Shown one piece after another: positions 26,650-37,821 of a stretch of DNA of 64,000 bases; position 1 is the first letter of the stretch; each line of letters begins with the position of its first letter. Made by a program: the position numbers and the translations under genes. The notes beneath the pieces were generated by a model. That model was given only the letters and a program-made list of their open reading frames with translations, had not been told where the DNA came from and did no database searches. The stretch covers positions 14,289,001 through 14,353,000 of the forward strand of contig CM060979.1 in assembly GCA_030765065.1 (NCBI GenBank), written 5' to 3'. This stretch comes from Deroplatys truncata. Taxonomy: Eukaryota > Arthropoda > Insecta > Mantodea > Mantidae.

Positions 26650-27865
26650 TTAATTACTTTTTCTATCATGTGCTTAGGTAGAGTAGTATTACATTACACC
26701 CAAAAAAATTCAATTTCAGATTTCACTGGAAATACATGTTTGGAGGCCCCCTGAATCCAAAGAATGTAGTTCAGCAAAAGTTCCACGAGAGTAAAGATGA
26801 AATAAGGTTTTCAAGAAAATGCTCCCACCCCAAACTGTCTTTTACATGGAAAACTTTTTGTTGTATTTGATTTTCTCAAAAATGGCTCAAACAATTTTGA
26901 TTAGAATGCTATATACAGGGTGAACCAGAACTCCATTGACAAGCTTTCAGAGGTTGTTCAGGGATACCTTCTGAGTATTTTGGTTTAAGGGACTCACAGT
27001 CTCTGCCGGCTCATTACAGAGTAACTGCATTTTCTTTGGTTTCTTGCCGCAGTTATCTTTGTATCTGTATTGCACTAAAAATACTGCACAACAGTGCAAA
27101 TTCGATGGTGTGCGCTCACGGTACCTGTTGTCGACAACAATAATGCCCTCTTTAACTCGTTGCCTTCAAGTTGAGTTGGCTGATATGCACCTCGTGTATG
27201 GATTCCCTGAATGTAATGGAAGAGTGGCACGATGACGCTGTGCTGAATGTTCCTGCACCAATGGCAACCACGTCACATTTCTTTTGCATCTGAATCCTTC
27301 CATGTTAGAATGGAAGATACTGACCGTGCGACGTATGCCAGAACACCCAATCTGAAAGAGAATGCATTACATGTGATTGCTGATAATCCTGCCAGTAGTA
27401 GTTGTAAAAGTGTCTATCTTGAAATTTCTGGAAATAACCTGTGAAGTCGTCATCATTTGCAAGGAATTTCATATAATTTTGCATAACTGGTAAACCATAA
27501 GAGATATAAAAAAACATACTGCATAAAAAATATACATCTCTATAAAATATACAATTTATTTAAAGAATTTTTTTTGTGGCATCAGGCATTTCAGAAATTG
27601 GTTTGAAATTTTCAGTGTTTTTCCATTTTCAGTTATTTCATGTAATGTCGTAGAAAGGTTATGGTATTTTAATGCCAGCATATAACGACCAGCTTTTAAA
27701 TATTTGACTATCTCTTTTCCTGTATTCCCGTGTACCTACAATGAAATATGTAATGAAACTATTTCTATTAAGGTTTATTTCAAGTAACATGAAGTAGTAG
27801 AAGTATAAGCGTTTGTAAGAAGCTATAAGCGATAGTAGGTAGGGGAGGTCTTGCAAATGTAAACA
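26650..27865 (+). mobile_element. Older HINE copy with two insertions
   Basis: Parts 26650-26930 (CTTTTTCTATCATGTGC, TACACCCAAAAAAATTC) and 27406-27865 (GTCTATCTTGAAATTTCTGG, ATAACTGGTAAACCATAAG, CCAGCATATAACG) form one second-subfamily element. It is interrupted by a DUF4817-type transposon fragment and cut at its 3' end by the LINE at 27866. Confidence 0.65.
26931..27405 (+). pseudogene. DUF4817-type transposon, 5' fragment
   Basis: It starts TACAGGGTGAACCAGAACTC after TA, comparable with the end of the better copy at 56666. The coding remnant reads VELADMHLVYGFPECNGR (27167-27225). This is the start of the helix-turn-helix DUF4817 domain found at the N terminus of insect DDE transposases. 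Stops and frameshifts follow, and the catalytic part is absent. Confidence 0.6.
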
Positions 27866-27874
27866 TGTGAGGTC

Positions 27875-30031
27875 TTGCCAGGTATCAGTGACCACCATTG
27901 TGTGCAATTAGAAGTAAACTGGGGGGGACGATTAAACCGGTTTGAATTAGAACAAACATCAATTAGCTGGAATTTCCAGAAAGCGGACGGGGCTGCTATT
28001 CAGAATTTTCTACGCGAGCAATATTGGTCTTTCGTAAAATCTGCCACTAGTGTAAATGAAGCCTGGGCTAGTTTCAAAACACTTACTTCGGAAGCAATTA
28101 TGAAACATGTACCTTTTAAAGTTATGAAAAATAACGCTGATCCAGAATTTTATACAAAACGTATTAGGTCACTTAAAAGGAAAACAAGGCGCGCGTATCA
28201 TAAAAGGAGGAAATCAGAATGGCATTTTATTAAATTTAAAGAATTAACCAAGAATTTACAAAACGAAAAGTTGCAAGCGCAGGAGCGGTTTTTAGAACAA
28301 ATTTTAAATAAGGAAAGTGATGGATGGAAAGCATTTTACAATTATGTGAGGAGACGCAGGGGTAATAAAGAAGGCATACCAGATTTCAAAGTTAACGGGA
28401 CTGCCGTAATAAATGATAAGGAAAAGGCGAACATATTAAATGCACATTTTGTATCGGTCTTTCATCAAATGGATGATAGTCCTGAACGGGAAAATAGGAG
28501 TGGTGGAGAATCGCTTTTTCAAATAATGGCGCCAAAATTACGTAAAAGGATCAAGATGCTACAGAATCGAAAATCAAGAGGGCCGGACAACGTACCTACT
28601 GAAATATTAAAAATAGGGGGAGAAGCCATGATTCCCTACCTAATGCTATTGTTTAACATGTCAATTAACAACCGTGCACTACCGGAAGACTGGAAATCCG
28701 CTATTGTAGTTCCAATATACAAAGGGGGTAATAAAACAGAAATAAATAATTATCGGCCTGTTAGCCTAACGTCGGTAGTGTGTAAAGTAATGGAGCATCT
28801 AATTGCAGAATACATACGGGAGGATTTAGAAAACAAACAGTGGTTCAACAAAGCGCAACATGGGTTTAGATCCGGGTATTCATGTGAAAGTCAAACAACT
28901 TCATTAATTCAAGATTTGGCAGATGAGGTGGATGCAGGGGGAAGGATTGATGCAGTGGTGATAGATTTTTCTAAAGCTTTTGACGTAGTGCCACATAGTT
29001 TACTCATCCGGAAACTAGCAAATGCGGGACTTGATAATCGCGTTGTATTGTGGGTAGAACAATTTTTGAAAGGGAGGACGCAAAGAGTAAGAGTAGGTAG
29101 AGAACTGTCAGAAGGGGGGACCGTAAGTTCGGGCGTGCCCCAAGGCTCGGTACTGGGCCCGTTACTGTTTCTTATCTTTGTTAATGATATCCATATAAAC
29201 ATTAAATGCCAGATAAGACTGTTCGCAGACGATTGTATTATTTACAATAAGATTAGGAATTCCATGCATGAGACTGCTCTTCAGGACGACCTAAATGAAA
29301 TCAGGCGGTGGGCCGAAGCAAACAAAATGACAATTAATGCTGGGAAAAGTAAGTCCATTGTTTTTAGCAGAACTAAGGGGAAGATTATACATAACTATCA
29401 AATGGGCAGGGAACCAATTCCACAGGTGGACAGCTGCAAATATTTGGGAGTGTGCTTGTCAAGTAATGCTGGATGGGGGGAACAGATAAATAGTACATCT
29501 AGGAAAGCGTGGAAAGCATTGCATTTCGTAATGAGAATACTGAAAAAGGGGAGCGCAAAGACCAGGGAACTAGCCTACAAATCTTTAGTGCGGCCGGTTA
29601 TGGAATATGGAGTAGCATGTTGGGACCCATACAGAGTCAATCAGATTGATTCCTTAGAAAAAGTGCAGAGAAGGGCTATAAAATTCATAAGGAGAGGTAA
29701 AGATTTTGGGTTTACAAAAGGTGAAGAGAATGAATGGGAACCGCTAAAAGTTAGGCATAAAAAACATAGATTAGTTGCGTTATTTAAAGCTTATACTGGT
29801 TCAAATGCTTGGGCGGATGTTAGAGAAAGGTTAGAGAATCCAGCACACTACGGTCGAAACGATCATCTGTTTAAAATTAGGGGTAGAAAGTGCAGAACCG
29901 ACGTGGGAAAATTTTCTTTTGTTAATAGAACCATTGAGGAATGGAATGAATTGCCTGTAGCAGCCTTTCAGGGCTGTCCTCTGACCTTAAAGCAGTTCAG
30001 AAATAATATTAGCGGAATAAATGTTGGTTAA
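27875..30031 (+). CDS. LINE reverse transcriptase ORF2 fragment
   Basis: 718 codons, open throughout. The ATG is not the original start: the frame opens in the last motif of the AP endonuclease (PGISDHHCVQLEV, the SDH box) and the rest of the domain was lost by 5' truncation. The reverse transcriptase follows: NNYRPVSLTS (about 291-300), HGFRSGYSCESQ, motif A VVIDFSKAFDVV (361-372), motif B SSGVPQGSVLGPLLFLIFVN (418-437), catalytic LFADDCIIY (449-457) and CKYLGVCLS. The C-terminal region (SLVRPVMEYGVACWDPY, LEKVQRRAIKFI) is typical of arthropod CR1/Jockey-type elements. The catalytic residues are present, so decay is slight, but without the endonuclease it cannot mobilise itself. Confidence 0.9.
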   Translation: MPGISDHHCVQLEVNWGGRLNRFELEQTSISWNFQKADGAAIQNFLREQYWSFVKSATSVNEAWASFKTLTSEAIMKHVPFKVMKNNADPEFYTKRIRSLKRKTRRAYHKRRKSEWHFIKFKELTKNLQNEKLQAQERFLEQILNKESDGWKAFYNYVRRRRGNKEGIPDFKVNGTAVINDKEKANILNAHFVSVFHQMDDSPERENRSGGESLFQIMAPKLRKRIKMLQNRKSRGPDNVPTEILKIGGEAMIPYLMLLFNMSINNRALPEDWKSAIVVPIYKGGNKTEINNYRPVSLTSVVCKVMEHLIAEYIREDLENKQWFNKAQHGFRSGYSCESQTTSLIQDLADEVDAGGRIDAVVIDFSKAFDVVPHSLLIRKLANAGLDNRVVLWVEQFLKGRTQRVRVGRELSEGGTVSSGVPQGSVLGPLLFLIFVNDIHINIKCQIRLFADDCIIYNKIRNSMHETALQDDLNEIRRWAEANKMTINAGKSKSIVFSRTKGKIIHNYQMGREPIPQVDSCKYLGVCLSSNAGWGEQINSTSRKAWKALHFVMRILKKGSAKTRELAYKSLVRPVMEYGVACWDPYRVNQIDSLEKVQRRAIKFIRRGKDFGFTKGEENEWEPLKVRHKKHRLVALFKAYTGSNAWADVRERLENPAHYGRNDHLFKIRGRKCRTDVGKFSFVNRTIEEWNELPVAAFQGCPLTLKQFRNNISGINVG

Positions 30032-30123
30032 TTAACTAGTGTACTCATTTCACAAACTATACTATTAAAGTTGACACTACCAGGTTGAAAATACTGGTAA
30101 CTAAATATAAGGACCAATTGTAA

Positions 30124-30294
30124 ATAGTTAAGTACCTCGAAAATAGTTACGTACTTTGTAAATTGTTAAGTACTTTGTAGATAGTTAAGTAAATTGAGAA
30201 TAGTTCAGTAAATTGTGAATAGTTAAGTAAACTGTGAATAGTGAAGTAAATGGTGAATAGTTAAGTAAATTATAAATGGTTCAGTAATTAGGGA
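30124..30294 (+). repeat. 19-bp tandem array in a LINE 3' UTR
   Basis: Nine consecutive units of ATAGTTAAGTAAATTGTGA with few differences, starting about 90 bp after the RT stop codon. Confidence 0.85.
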
Positions 30295-30777
30295 TTTTAA
30301 AAACTTTGTTAATATTTAAGATTAATCATTTTGTATTGTTAGTCTTGTTTATTATTATTATTATTATTATTGTAAGCTAGTCATGGTGATGTAAATTTTG
30401 TACGGTTTAATTCTGCCACCGGGGAGTACCCAATTGCAGAATATAAATAAATACATACATTCATACATACATGAGATTTTATGATGTAGATTGAGTCATA
30501 CTTTTTTAAACTCACCTTCACTAATTAAAAGTTAAATAAAACAGAAATGTTTTTGAGGGCATTCGTCCTCATCGTCAGCGACTGGGTGACTGGGTTAATA
30601 GTGCTTCTGTTTTTAATCTTTAATGAGATTTTATTCTTTTATGTTTATTTAACATCTTACAAATCCAATTACATGAGCTATAAGTTGTATTATCTGCAGT
30701 ATAATAATATATTTCATTTCTATGTTGACTATTACAGCATGTTTCTGTGTATGACTGTAGGTATGGCATAATTGCAG

Positions 30778-31017
30778 GTCATTTCTACAGCGGCAGTACC
30801 AGCTGAAACTGCGCCAACATGCTAAAGAGGTTCAGGAGCAGCTGGCTGCCGACTTGAAGTTATTGGAACGTCTGCTAGCTGAAGAAGTTAGGGAAGAAGA
30901 GCTGAAGAGTGAGGGCAGAGCAATGGCACGCCAAGAGATGCTGCATGCTTATGAAGCTCTCGCCTATCAGGCTCAAGTAGAGAAAGAGCGGGAGCGACAA
31001 ATGGAATTTTTATTTCA
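30778..31017 (+). CDS. TCHP: Trichoplein (TCHP) exon, central coiled coil
   Basis: Fourth visible exon. Phase decides the acceptor: attgcag|G at 30778 completes the GG carried from the previous exon. The alternative AG at 30790 would shift the frame into a stop. The donor is ca|gtaagt. It encodes SFLQRQYQLKLRQHAKEVQE, QLAADLKLLERLLAEEVREE, then a segment ending QVEKERERQMEFLF. This corresponds to the human RFLRHQYNAQLSRRTQQIQE segment (recalled) and its helical continuation. It leaves with two bases (CA). Confidence 0.92.
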
Positions 31018-31277
31018 GTAAGTTGGACATTAGCAAGTATATGCTTTGGGGAAACTTCAGTATGTGGTATTGAAACTAAAAATGCTCACTTAAGGGGAGA
31101 TTAGAAGCTGCATCCTACCAATATTAAATCTGCTAAATCCAAGAAACAATTTGTAACATAACACTGAAATTTTTAGAGGTAATAGATTTATGCCTTCTAA
31201 GTTACTCATCTATTTTTATATGATTATTTTGTTTATTAAGGAAGATAGGATTTGTTCTCAATTATGCCATCTTTTGA

Positions 31278-31505
31278 TTGGGATGCCAGGATAGTGCAGT
31301 GGTTTTGTTTCTGGCTCTTGCATTGAGGGTCCAGGGTTTGATTCCCAATTCTGGGGTGACATTTTAAGTCGGCTCTATCCATGCTATCACCTCTGACTTG
31401 CCGATATGAAGTATCTCCAAGACCCAACATGAGTCCACGGTAAAAGCTGTAGGCCCTTTCATTCCACTACCATTGAAGGCAGAAGCTTCCACCTGCTATT
31501 AACAC
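31278..31505 (+). mobile_element. tRNA-derived SINE
   Basis: Pol III-type head: A-box-like GGATAGTGCAGTGG followed 30-40 bp later by B-box-like GGGTTTGATTCCC, then an unrelated body. It lies in the intron between two TCHP exons. It is not a functional tRNA gene because the cloverleaf does not close. Confidence 0.55.
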
Positions 31506-31659
31506 AGAGAAAACAGGTCATTTATATCAGAAAATGTCATTCACAGAAAAAGCTGTTGAAAACAAAAATGGATGCGACGGACCTCCTCGTGGCGTCGTCT
31601 TCCTGGAATTCAAGCCAGCACACTTGTGTGTTGCCCTATTTCTAAACTCTTTCCCAGGG

Positions 31660-32209
31660 TGTGGTGACGGTAGACGAAATGAAACTCCAGATAACTTGAA
31701 CTTTAATTTATTGCATTGTGATAATACTGTTTTGTGATGCCGCTAGCCATGTGTTTTAAACCTATGTGCGATTCAAAGGGGCCTATCTTCAAAGATTTAC
31801 CTTCCCAAGCTAGCTGTGTCTCCTGTATCTAACTTCACACGCATCGCCACAAACATGGCGTGAATTGTTGCCTCTTCTTCAGGACCAGACGAAAAAGAAC
31901 AGACGCGCGAGCTGTGCACGTGTGCGCTTTTATACTCGCTTAGGGGACGCTAAGTTCGCCTAGCTATTTTCTAATCTTTTCTGTTATTGGTTCTCCCCTA
32001 AGCGTGCTATGAAAACATTTGCCTCCAAATCTGCAGTCTTGACAAGTTTGGGATTTCCAAGGTGTCAAAATCTCTCTCCCTCTCTTTCTATCTTATTGCT
32101 ATCTTATTGCCTGTGACTGTTTAGCTGTGTTGCCAGACCTAAACCCCTTTCTACCTGCCTGTTTCTCTTCTCACGGCTAGCTAGCTTCACATCTTACATA
32201 TATGTTACA
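31660..32209 (-). mobile_element. Possible LTR with a strong core promoter
   Basis: On the minus strand it starts TGTAACATATATGTAAG and carries GAGTATAAAAGCGCACACGT, a textbook TATA box and GC-rich start region. An AATAAA lies about 220 bp further on (near 31712). This order (TG start, TATA, polyadenylation signal) suggests a solo LTR unrelated to the other LTR family here. The 3' boundary is not defined. Confidence 0.35.
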
Positions 32210-32394
32210 ATACTCAGCTTATTTCCTATTACATTTACGTTCCGTATATATCATAGTTCCCGCTACATGGAGAAAACAAACTTGCACTATTTGCATAGAA
32301 AGAAACCACATAGCTTGAGCACTCAGAAGCTGCCCTGTTTAACAGTAGTACCAATTTGTAGGAAAAAACTGGGATAAAGTTCAGCTTTCTACTT

Positions 32395-32530
32395 CTTGGA
32401 TAGGAAGACATGGACCAATCTCATGGTCATCCAGATTACTTGAGCTTTCACCTCTAGATTTCTTCATCTGGGGTTATTTAAAACAACTATGTATACAGAG
32501 AAGCTAGAAATTCATACAGCCTGTATCAAT
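32395..32530 (+). pseudogene. DUF4817-type transposase, C-terminal scrap
   Basis: In one frame the sequence reads ELSPLDFFIWGYLKQLCIQR, the block around the last catalytic acidic residue of DUF4817-type insect transposases (SPDLTPLDFxLWG). It is short and followed by another transposase remnant. Confidence 0.55.
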
Positions 32531-32599
32531 TTATCACAGTGCCCTGTAGTTCCGTTATACATGAAATTCGAGTCCAAATTTCCATTCAAGAATGAAAGT

Positions 32600-33165
32600 G
32601 TTAAAAATACTGCCTCACCTTCCATAGGCCTATCTGTTGCACCCACCTTGAATGATTTGCTTGCACATTTGCAAGAAATCTGTGATTTTCCTTATGGGCG
32701 TTGCGCCCTGCAGGGCTTTCTGAAGGAGCTGGGTTTCAAATACTGTAATTTGGATAAGAGAAGAGTTATTATGGAATCCAGCAGAATTGTAGCTTGGCAT
32801 TATATGTATTCACCAAAACTAAGAAAATTTCGCAGTGATGGACCTAAAACAATTTATTTAGATGAAACCTGGTCAATACACATGATGTATCCAGGAAAGA
32901 ATGGGATCGTGACTTGTGTGTTTGCACCTTACCTGCTCCTGTGTCCAGGGATAAAAGGAGTATGCTGCTTCATGCTGGGAGCACCGAGGGATGGGTAAAA
33001 GACCCTTTCTTTTCATTGGGCACAATAAACATTGGTGCTGCAATGGCTGATAGTCATGATGATATAAATGTAGCAGTGTTTGAAGAATGGTTTGTTGGTA
33101 GGGTTATGACAAACCTGCCAAGTAACAAAAAATGTGTAATTATTTTGGATACCATTCATACTTAA
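32600..33165 (+). pseudogene. IS630/Tc-like DDE transposase remnant
   Basis: Two overlapping frames carry parts of one transposase. FLKELGFKYCNLDKRRVIME leads to VAWHYMYSPKLRKFRSDGPK and the first catalytic motif TIYLDETW (about 32854-32877). After a frameshift, MLLHAGSTEGWVKDPFF and FEEWFVGRVMTNLPSNKKCV lead to ILDTIHT, where the family has a VMDNAPYHS-type second catalytic motif. The altered second motif and the frameshift indicate decay. The HTH half of this protein class appears separately at 51524-51748. Confidence 0.7.
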
Positions 33166-34047
33166 AATATGTAACACCTACAATGTCTAATAAGTAATAA
33201 TAATAAGAAGAAGCATAATAATATTAACAAAAATAATTATAATTTTCTATTGAATATGATATTTTTCTAATCGCTTTATTTTGATTCTTAAGCAAAAACC
33301 CAGTCCTTTGCGCAATGTTGCTCACTTCATGTTGTTCTGAGAGAGAAAGTCATTCTAGAAAGAGATGGTGATGTTAAGAGGTTGCAACTCTACAGAAGGG
33401 ACCAAGGAGGGAAGGTTCATGTTGTAAAACGATTATAAGGGTTTCTCAAACAAGGATGTCGAACTGCACACACGTTAACCAGACAGACTTTACGTATGTT
33501 ACTCTTTGAGTCTCTTTGTCCTGGCAATAAACTAGGAGTCTAAACACTACACACATATATGAGAAACTGCCAAATTTTTATGTGACATTCTTTAACACAA
33601 AATGCACAGCCTTCTCACAATACAACGTTCAAAACAACAGACAACCTTTAAGGAAAACACACATTTGCAGCTGTGATCCCCTTGATGCAGTCTCTGTTCA
33701 GGTATGTAAGTTTCCAAAGAAATTGCATTTACTTTAATAACATACATTTGCAGTTTCTTTGGAAGCCCAGCATATCCCAAAACAGATGTGTTTTAATGCT
33801 GCATATTTCTGCTTTAAGCAGTTGGACATAGTTTCCATTTCCATGTTAAGCAGTTTCATATTATTCAGAAAATTACACGTTAACTGTATGATTTCCACTG
33901 TGGCTGAAAGTTTTTTTTCTGAAATAGACAGGATTCTGTCTTATTCAATGTCTGTTTGGCCAGGTTTCACTGTAAATTATAATAAGCACTGAAAATTAAT
34001 TCCAACGGTGTTCTATATGAGGTTACTAATTGACTAATTCCTTTTAG
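33166..34047. other. Intronic sequence, nothing recognised
   Basis: AT-rich, with no repeat signature or domain. It ends with the acceptor ccttttag of the next TCHP exon. Confidence 0.4.
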
Positions 34048-34315
34048 CGAGGAGGCAGAGAGAATGTGGGTGAAGCAAAAAGAACAGTGGGAGCTGGAAA
34101 AAGAAGCAAGAGAACAGCTCATGTCTGAAGTAATGGCAACTTTACAACGTCAACTAGAGGAAAAGCTTGAAACAAATATAACTGAACAAAGGGAGTTGGT
34201 GAGAGAGAGGGAAGAACTTGTTGCTCGGTTGGAGCAAGCAAATGCAGAACTACAAAATGAGCAGAAGGAAAGGGAACATGCAAAAGAGAAGCAAAGAAAA
34301 GAAATGGATTCACAG
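34048..34315 (+). CDS. TCHP: Trichoplein (TCHP) exon, TPH signature region
   Basis: Fifth visible exon and the most diagnostic one. It enters after CA (completing CAC, His) and leaves in phase 0 at cag|gtaact. It encodes EEAERMWVKQKEQWELEKEA and REQLMSEVMATLQRQLEEKL, which align with [20 protein letters not shown] and [20 protein letters not shown] as I recall human TCHP. Further heptads end in KQRKEMDSQ. The segment is the conserved end of the TPH coiled coil implicated in filament and centriole binding. Confidence 0.95.
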
Positions 34316-34580
34316 GTAACTGGAGTTGTAATATTTTGTTTAAATTCTCCAATGAGGTTAAATGCTATACTGCCCTCATAAAACTTTTTTAAAAAGTTGA
34401 GTTAAGGTGATTTTCTTCATGCGTAGGACATTAAACATCATATTCCAGGGTAAAAATACTGCATTTCACATTTTAATGCCCTATAATGAAATACATTTTG
34501 GTTTATCTCCATATGTTTTACAATATTACTACTTTAAAAAACCTTAACTTCTTATAATAAATCAGATAACCTCAAGTATA

Positions 34581-35878
34581 AGGTATTTCAACAAGAGTGT
34601 CCTATCTTTGAACTTAAATAAAACACGTTTTATAAATGATAGAAGTTTATTTCTTTTTTTTATTTTGGAACATAATTAATTTCTTTACGTGTGGAAGAGA
34701 ACATCAATTAAGTGACCGCCGCGACTTCGTTGGTTGTGCGTATACGGTCAACCCAATTTTCAATGACAGAAGAACGTAAATTAGGTCCAACTTCACGCTT
34801 AACACACGTGATGATATTCATAAGATCATTTACTGTTTTTGGCTGTTGAGATAAACTCGAGATTTCACATAACCCCACAAGAAGTAATCCAACAGCATTA
34901 ATTCACATGACCTCGGGGGGCCAGTTAACATCACCCCAAGGGAAATGATGAAACCTCTGAACTTCTCCTTCTAAAGATCGATTGTTTCGAAAGCAGTATG
35001 ACATGTGGCACCATCTTGCTGGAACCAGATGTTTTTGAGATCCATACCATTCAATTGAGGCCAAAAAAAGTCCCTTATAAGAGCCCGGTGTCTTTCTCCA
35101 TTGACAGTTACAGCTTCTCCATCTTCATCTTGGAAAAAATATGGACCAATGATTCCACCATACCAAAATCCACACCACACAGTAACCTTTTGGGGATGAA
35201 GTGGTCGTTCTTGAATCTGCATTGGATTGTGATTGCTCCAATAACAGCAATTTTGTTTGTTAACACAACCATCCATCCAAAAGTGGGCTTCGTCGCTGAA
35301 GACGATTTTTCAACAAAAATCCGGGTCAGCTTCCAATTGCTCCATAGCCCAGTCAGTGAATACACGGTGCAACCTATGGTCGTTGGGCTTCAGTTCTTGA
35401 GTTAACACCATTTTGTAAGTGTGAAACTTCAAATCCAGATGCAGAATTTGCCAAGTTGTGGTCAGCAAAAGTCGCAATTCTTGCGCTTGACGAGCAATTG
35501 GTTTGTTTCCGTTCTCGCATACACTCTGACAAACGGCGCCTATGTTTTTGTTGGAGCGCTTATGTCAATTACGTATAGGCGTTCTTGATCGCCGACAGAA
35601 ACACTTCTTTCAAATTTATCGATCAAATGCCGAATCATTCTCTCGTAGGGACGATTATGCACACCGCAAACTTCACGCAATACACGGAAGGTTTGGCGAA
35701 CAGATGATCCATTTTGATAATAAATTTTCACAATTCCTACGCATTGCTGAATGCGCTAACGTTCCATGGCTATTTGTCAATAACAACTGTAACCACATGA
35801 AAAAAATGACTGCTGTAACTCAATAACAAGGACATCTATCACATATTAAAGATAGGATACTCTTGTTGAAAGACCCTT
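34581..35878 (-). mobile_element. Tc/mariner-like transposon, degenerate
   Basis: The termini match as inverted repeats (TTTCAACAAGAGTGTCCTAT and its complement with one change) and are flanked by TA (34579-34580, 35879-35880). Minus-strand remnants of a DDE transposase are present. The N terminus (35731-35640) reads MKIYYQNGSSVRQTFRVLRE. The core (35300-34971) reads FGWMVVLTNKIAVIG in one frame and then ERPLHPQKVTVWCGFWYGGI, IGPYFFQDEDGEAVTVNGER and IWFQQDGATCHT in another, where QQDGATCHT holds the second catalytic Asp. The C terminus (near 34700) reads RGGHLIDVLFHT. Several frameshifts make it inactive. Confidence 0.85.
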
Positions 35879-35880
35879 TA

Positions 35881-36330
35881 CAATGGAATTAAGGCATTTT
35901 GTTTTGGAAATTGGACTTATGGATGTTTTATGGTGCATCTAAATGTTGTGCACATACTAATGTTGGTATTAAACTGGCAGTGTGTTGAGATGTTTTATTT
36001 TATTGCGTTGGTAGACTAACTTCTGTTTTTAAGAATGTATAAGATGTTAAGTTGAGAAACGAATTATTAACGAAGTGTGCCGCTGGAGAGCACTGGTTCT
36101 ATGAAATTGTAGTTGTGTTAAAATCTATGTAGTGCTCCGAGAAACATGTAACAAAGTGTTCACTTTCATGCCTAAAAATCCACCTAAATTTTGGGCTGAT
36201 ATTGAGGTTTCAGATGTGCTTGACCTAGTGCATAGTTATAAGAATATGTGAAACTCCAAATTAAATGAGTTAGGATGCTGAAGTAGAATATTTTTTGTAG
36301 TTGGAAGATGCTTCATGTTTATCTGCCCCA
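35881..36330. other. Intronic sequence, nothing recognised
   Basis: No coding, RNA or repeat signature seen before the LTR leader motif at about 36327. Confidence 0.4.
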
Positions 36331-37250
36331 CGTATGGGAGCCAATTTGTCGCAGTAACTTCGTGTTATCTTATTGCTGAGCGCCTGTTATTGTTTTACTA
36401 CTTTGAATGTTGGGTTCTTTGTCCTCTGGCTAGCTATTATTACTACTCAGTCGAGCATGTCTCATGAACAGGGTGTGTAAATGGAAAGGATTTTTACTGA
36501 AAGATAACACTTATAAAAGAATTTGTTTTTAAATTTTTATTACCGTCACAATTAATTAATTTCACATATTGACTCTTGATACACGCCAGACTGAAACTGT
36601 TATAATTTCTAATATCACTATAATCACTTATTTGCTGCACATTATTAATTTGCGTATTTCACATTTGTAACTAACTTTACAACGCCAGAGATTCTGTAGA
36701 ATTGCGCGACGTATAACGCGTGAACGATTCTCTTAAACTGTGCGACGTATAACCTTTGTATGATTCTGTTGGACTGAACGACGTATTACCCGCGAATCCT
36801 TCTGTTGGACTGAACGACGTATTACCCGCGAATCCTTCTGTTGGACTGAACGAAACCTGTCTCTGGCACGGAATTTATACTCCCTCACCCGATATGCCTA
36901 AAGATTATAACCGAGCTGCTATTGGTTAATAAAACGCGCCAACATTAGCGTCTATATTTATATCCAATCAGAATTACAAACACGTATGCTCTAGGGAAGA
37001 AATTCCCTCCATTTCTAAAGAAACGTGCGCTACTCTGACATCATTTGCTTGTCTCTAATAATTGATAAACAACTCACCCCCTCGCTCATTGTTGCCCGCT
37101 CTTATTGTCAGTTTTAATGAGGCCGTGTAAACTTATTTCCTAACAATGCTTATAATTAACAAACATCTCAAATCATTGTCATACAATAATGCTTATTTAC
37201 ACTACAATCACTCTGGCATTTACATTGTTGTGATATAAAATACTGCCACA
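36331..37250 (-). mobile_element. LTR with PBS-like flank, related family
   Basis: On the minus strand the LTR begins TGTGGCAGTATTTTATATC (37250), sharing its first bases with the TGAGGCAGTATTTTTA family. It ends near 36355, immediately followed by AATTGGCTCCCATACGTGGG (PBS-like; 36331-36354). It contains a four-unit 36-bp tandem array. It is a solo LTR: no gag or pol follows. Confidence 0.6.
36706..36849. repeat. 36-bp tandem repeat, four units, inside an LTR
   Basis: Units start at 36706, 36742, 36778 and 36814 with cores GCGACGTATAACGCG or ACGACGTATTACCCGCG. The last two are identical. Confidence 0.9.
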
Positions 37251-37821
37251 ATGCAAAGAGTGTTACAATTATGTGTAGTGCAGACTACTAGCCTCCTGTG
37301 AAACAATATTTACATTTAAAACCCTTGTCGTTTAGTCAAAACAGGAGTGTGCACCTTTAAATAAGTTGTAGTAATACTGTAATACATGTTTATTGTTAAG
37401 TAGTTTATATTTTGTGTATGAGTTTAAATGCTAAAAACGTATGACTAAATTGTTTATTAATTTATTTGGAGTTAAGGTAAACTAATAGGATTTTTGTACT
37501 GGTTTATAATGAATCTTTAAATTAGAAAGTTTATGTCCTTTCTATTCTAGTCTTTCTCTACTACACATAGTAAGTAGGGAAAGTTTGCATTCCACCCAAA
37601 AATTTGATACATGGTATTTGAGTTTAACATCTTTCAAGGATGCGACATGCAGATTTTCAAGAAAATCTCCCACTCTGGTCTACCCTTTACATGCAACATT
37701 TTTCGAAAACTTTGATTTTCTCAAAAATGGCTCGTAACGATTTTGATTAAAATATCATATTTTATTTAAAGGTGAGTCGAAATTGTTACACTAACATCAC
37801 TTAAGTTTACTCACTTAACAT

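Larger units (their letters stand above)
27866..30470 (+). mobile_element. 5'-truncated LINE (CR1/Jockey-like)
   Basis: A non-LTR retrotransposon, truncated inside its endonuclease domain. It has an intact reverse-transcriptase frame, a 3' UTR with a 19-bp tandem array (30124-30294), a TTA run (30351-30371) and a terminal AAATAAATACATACATTCAT-type tail. It landed at the 3' edge of an older HINE. A short target duplication (acatgtgag/acatgag) is possible but not certain. Confidence 0.85.
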
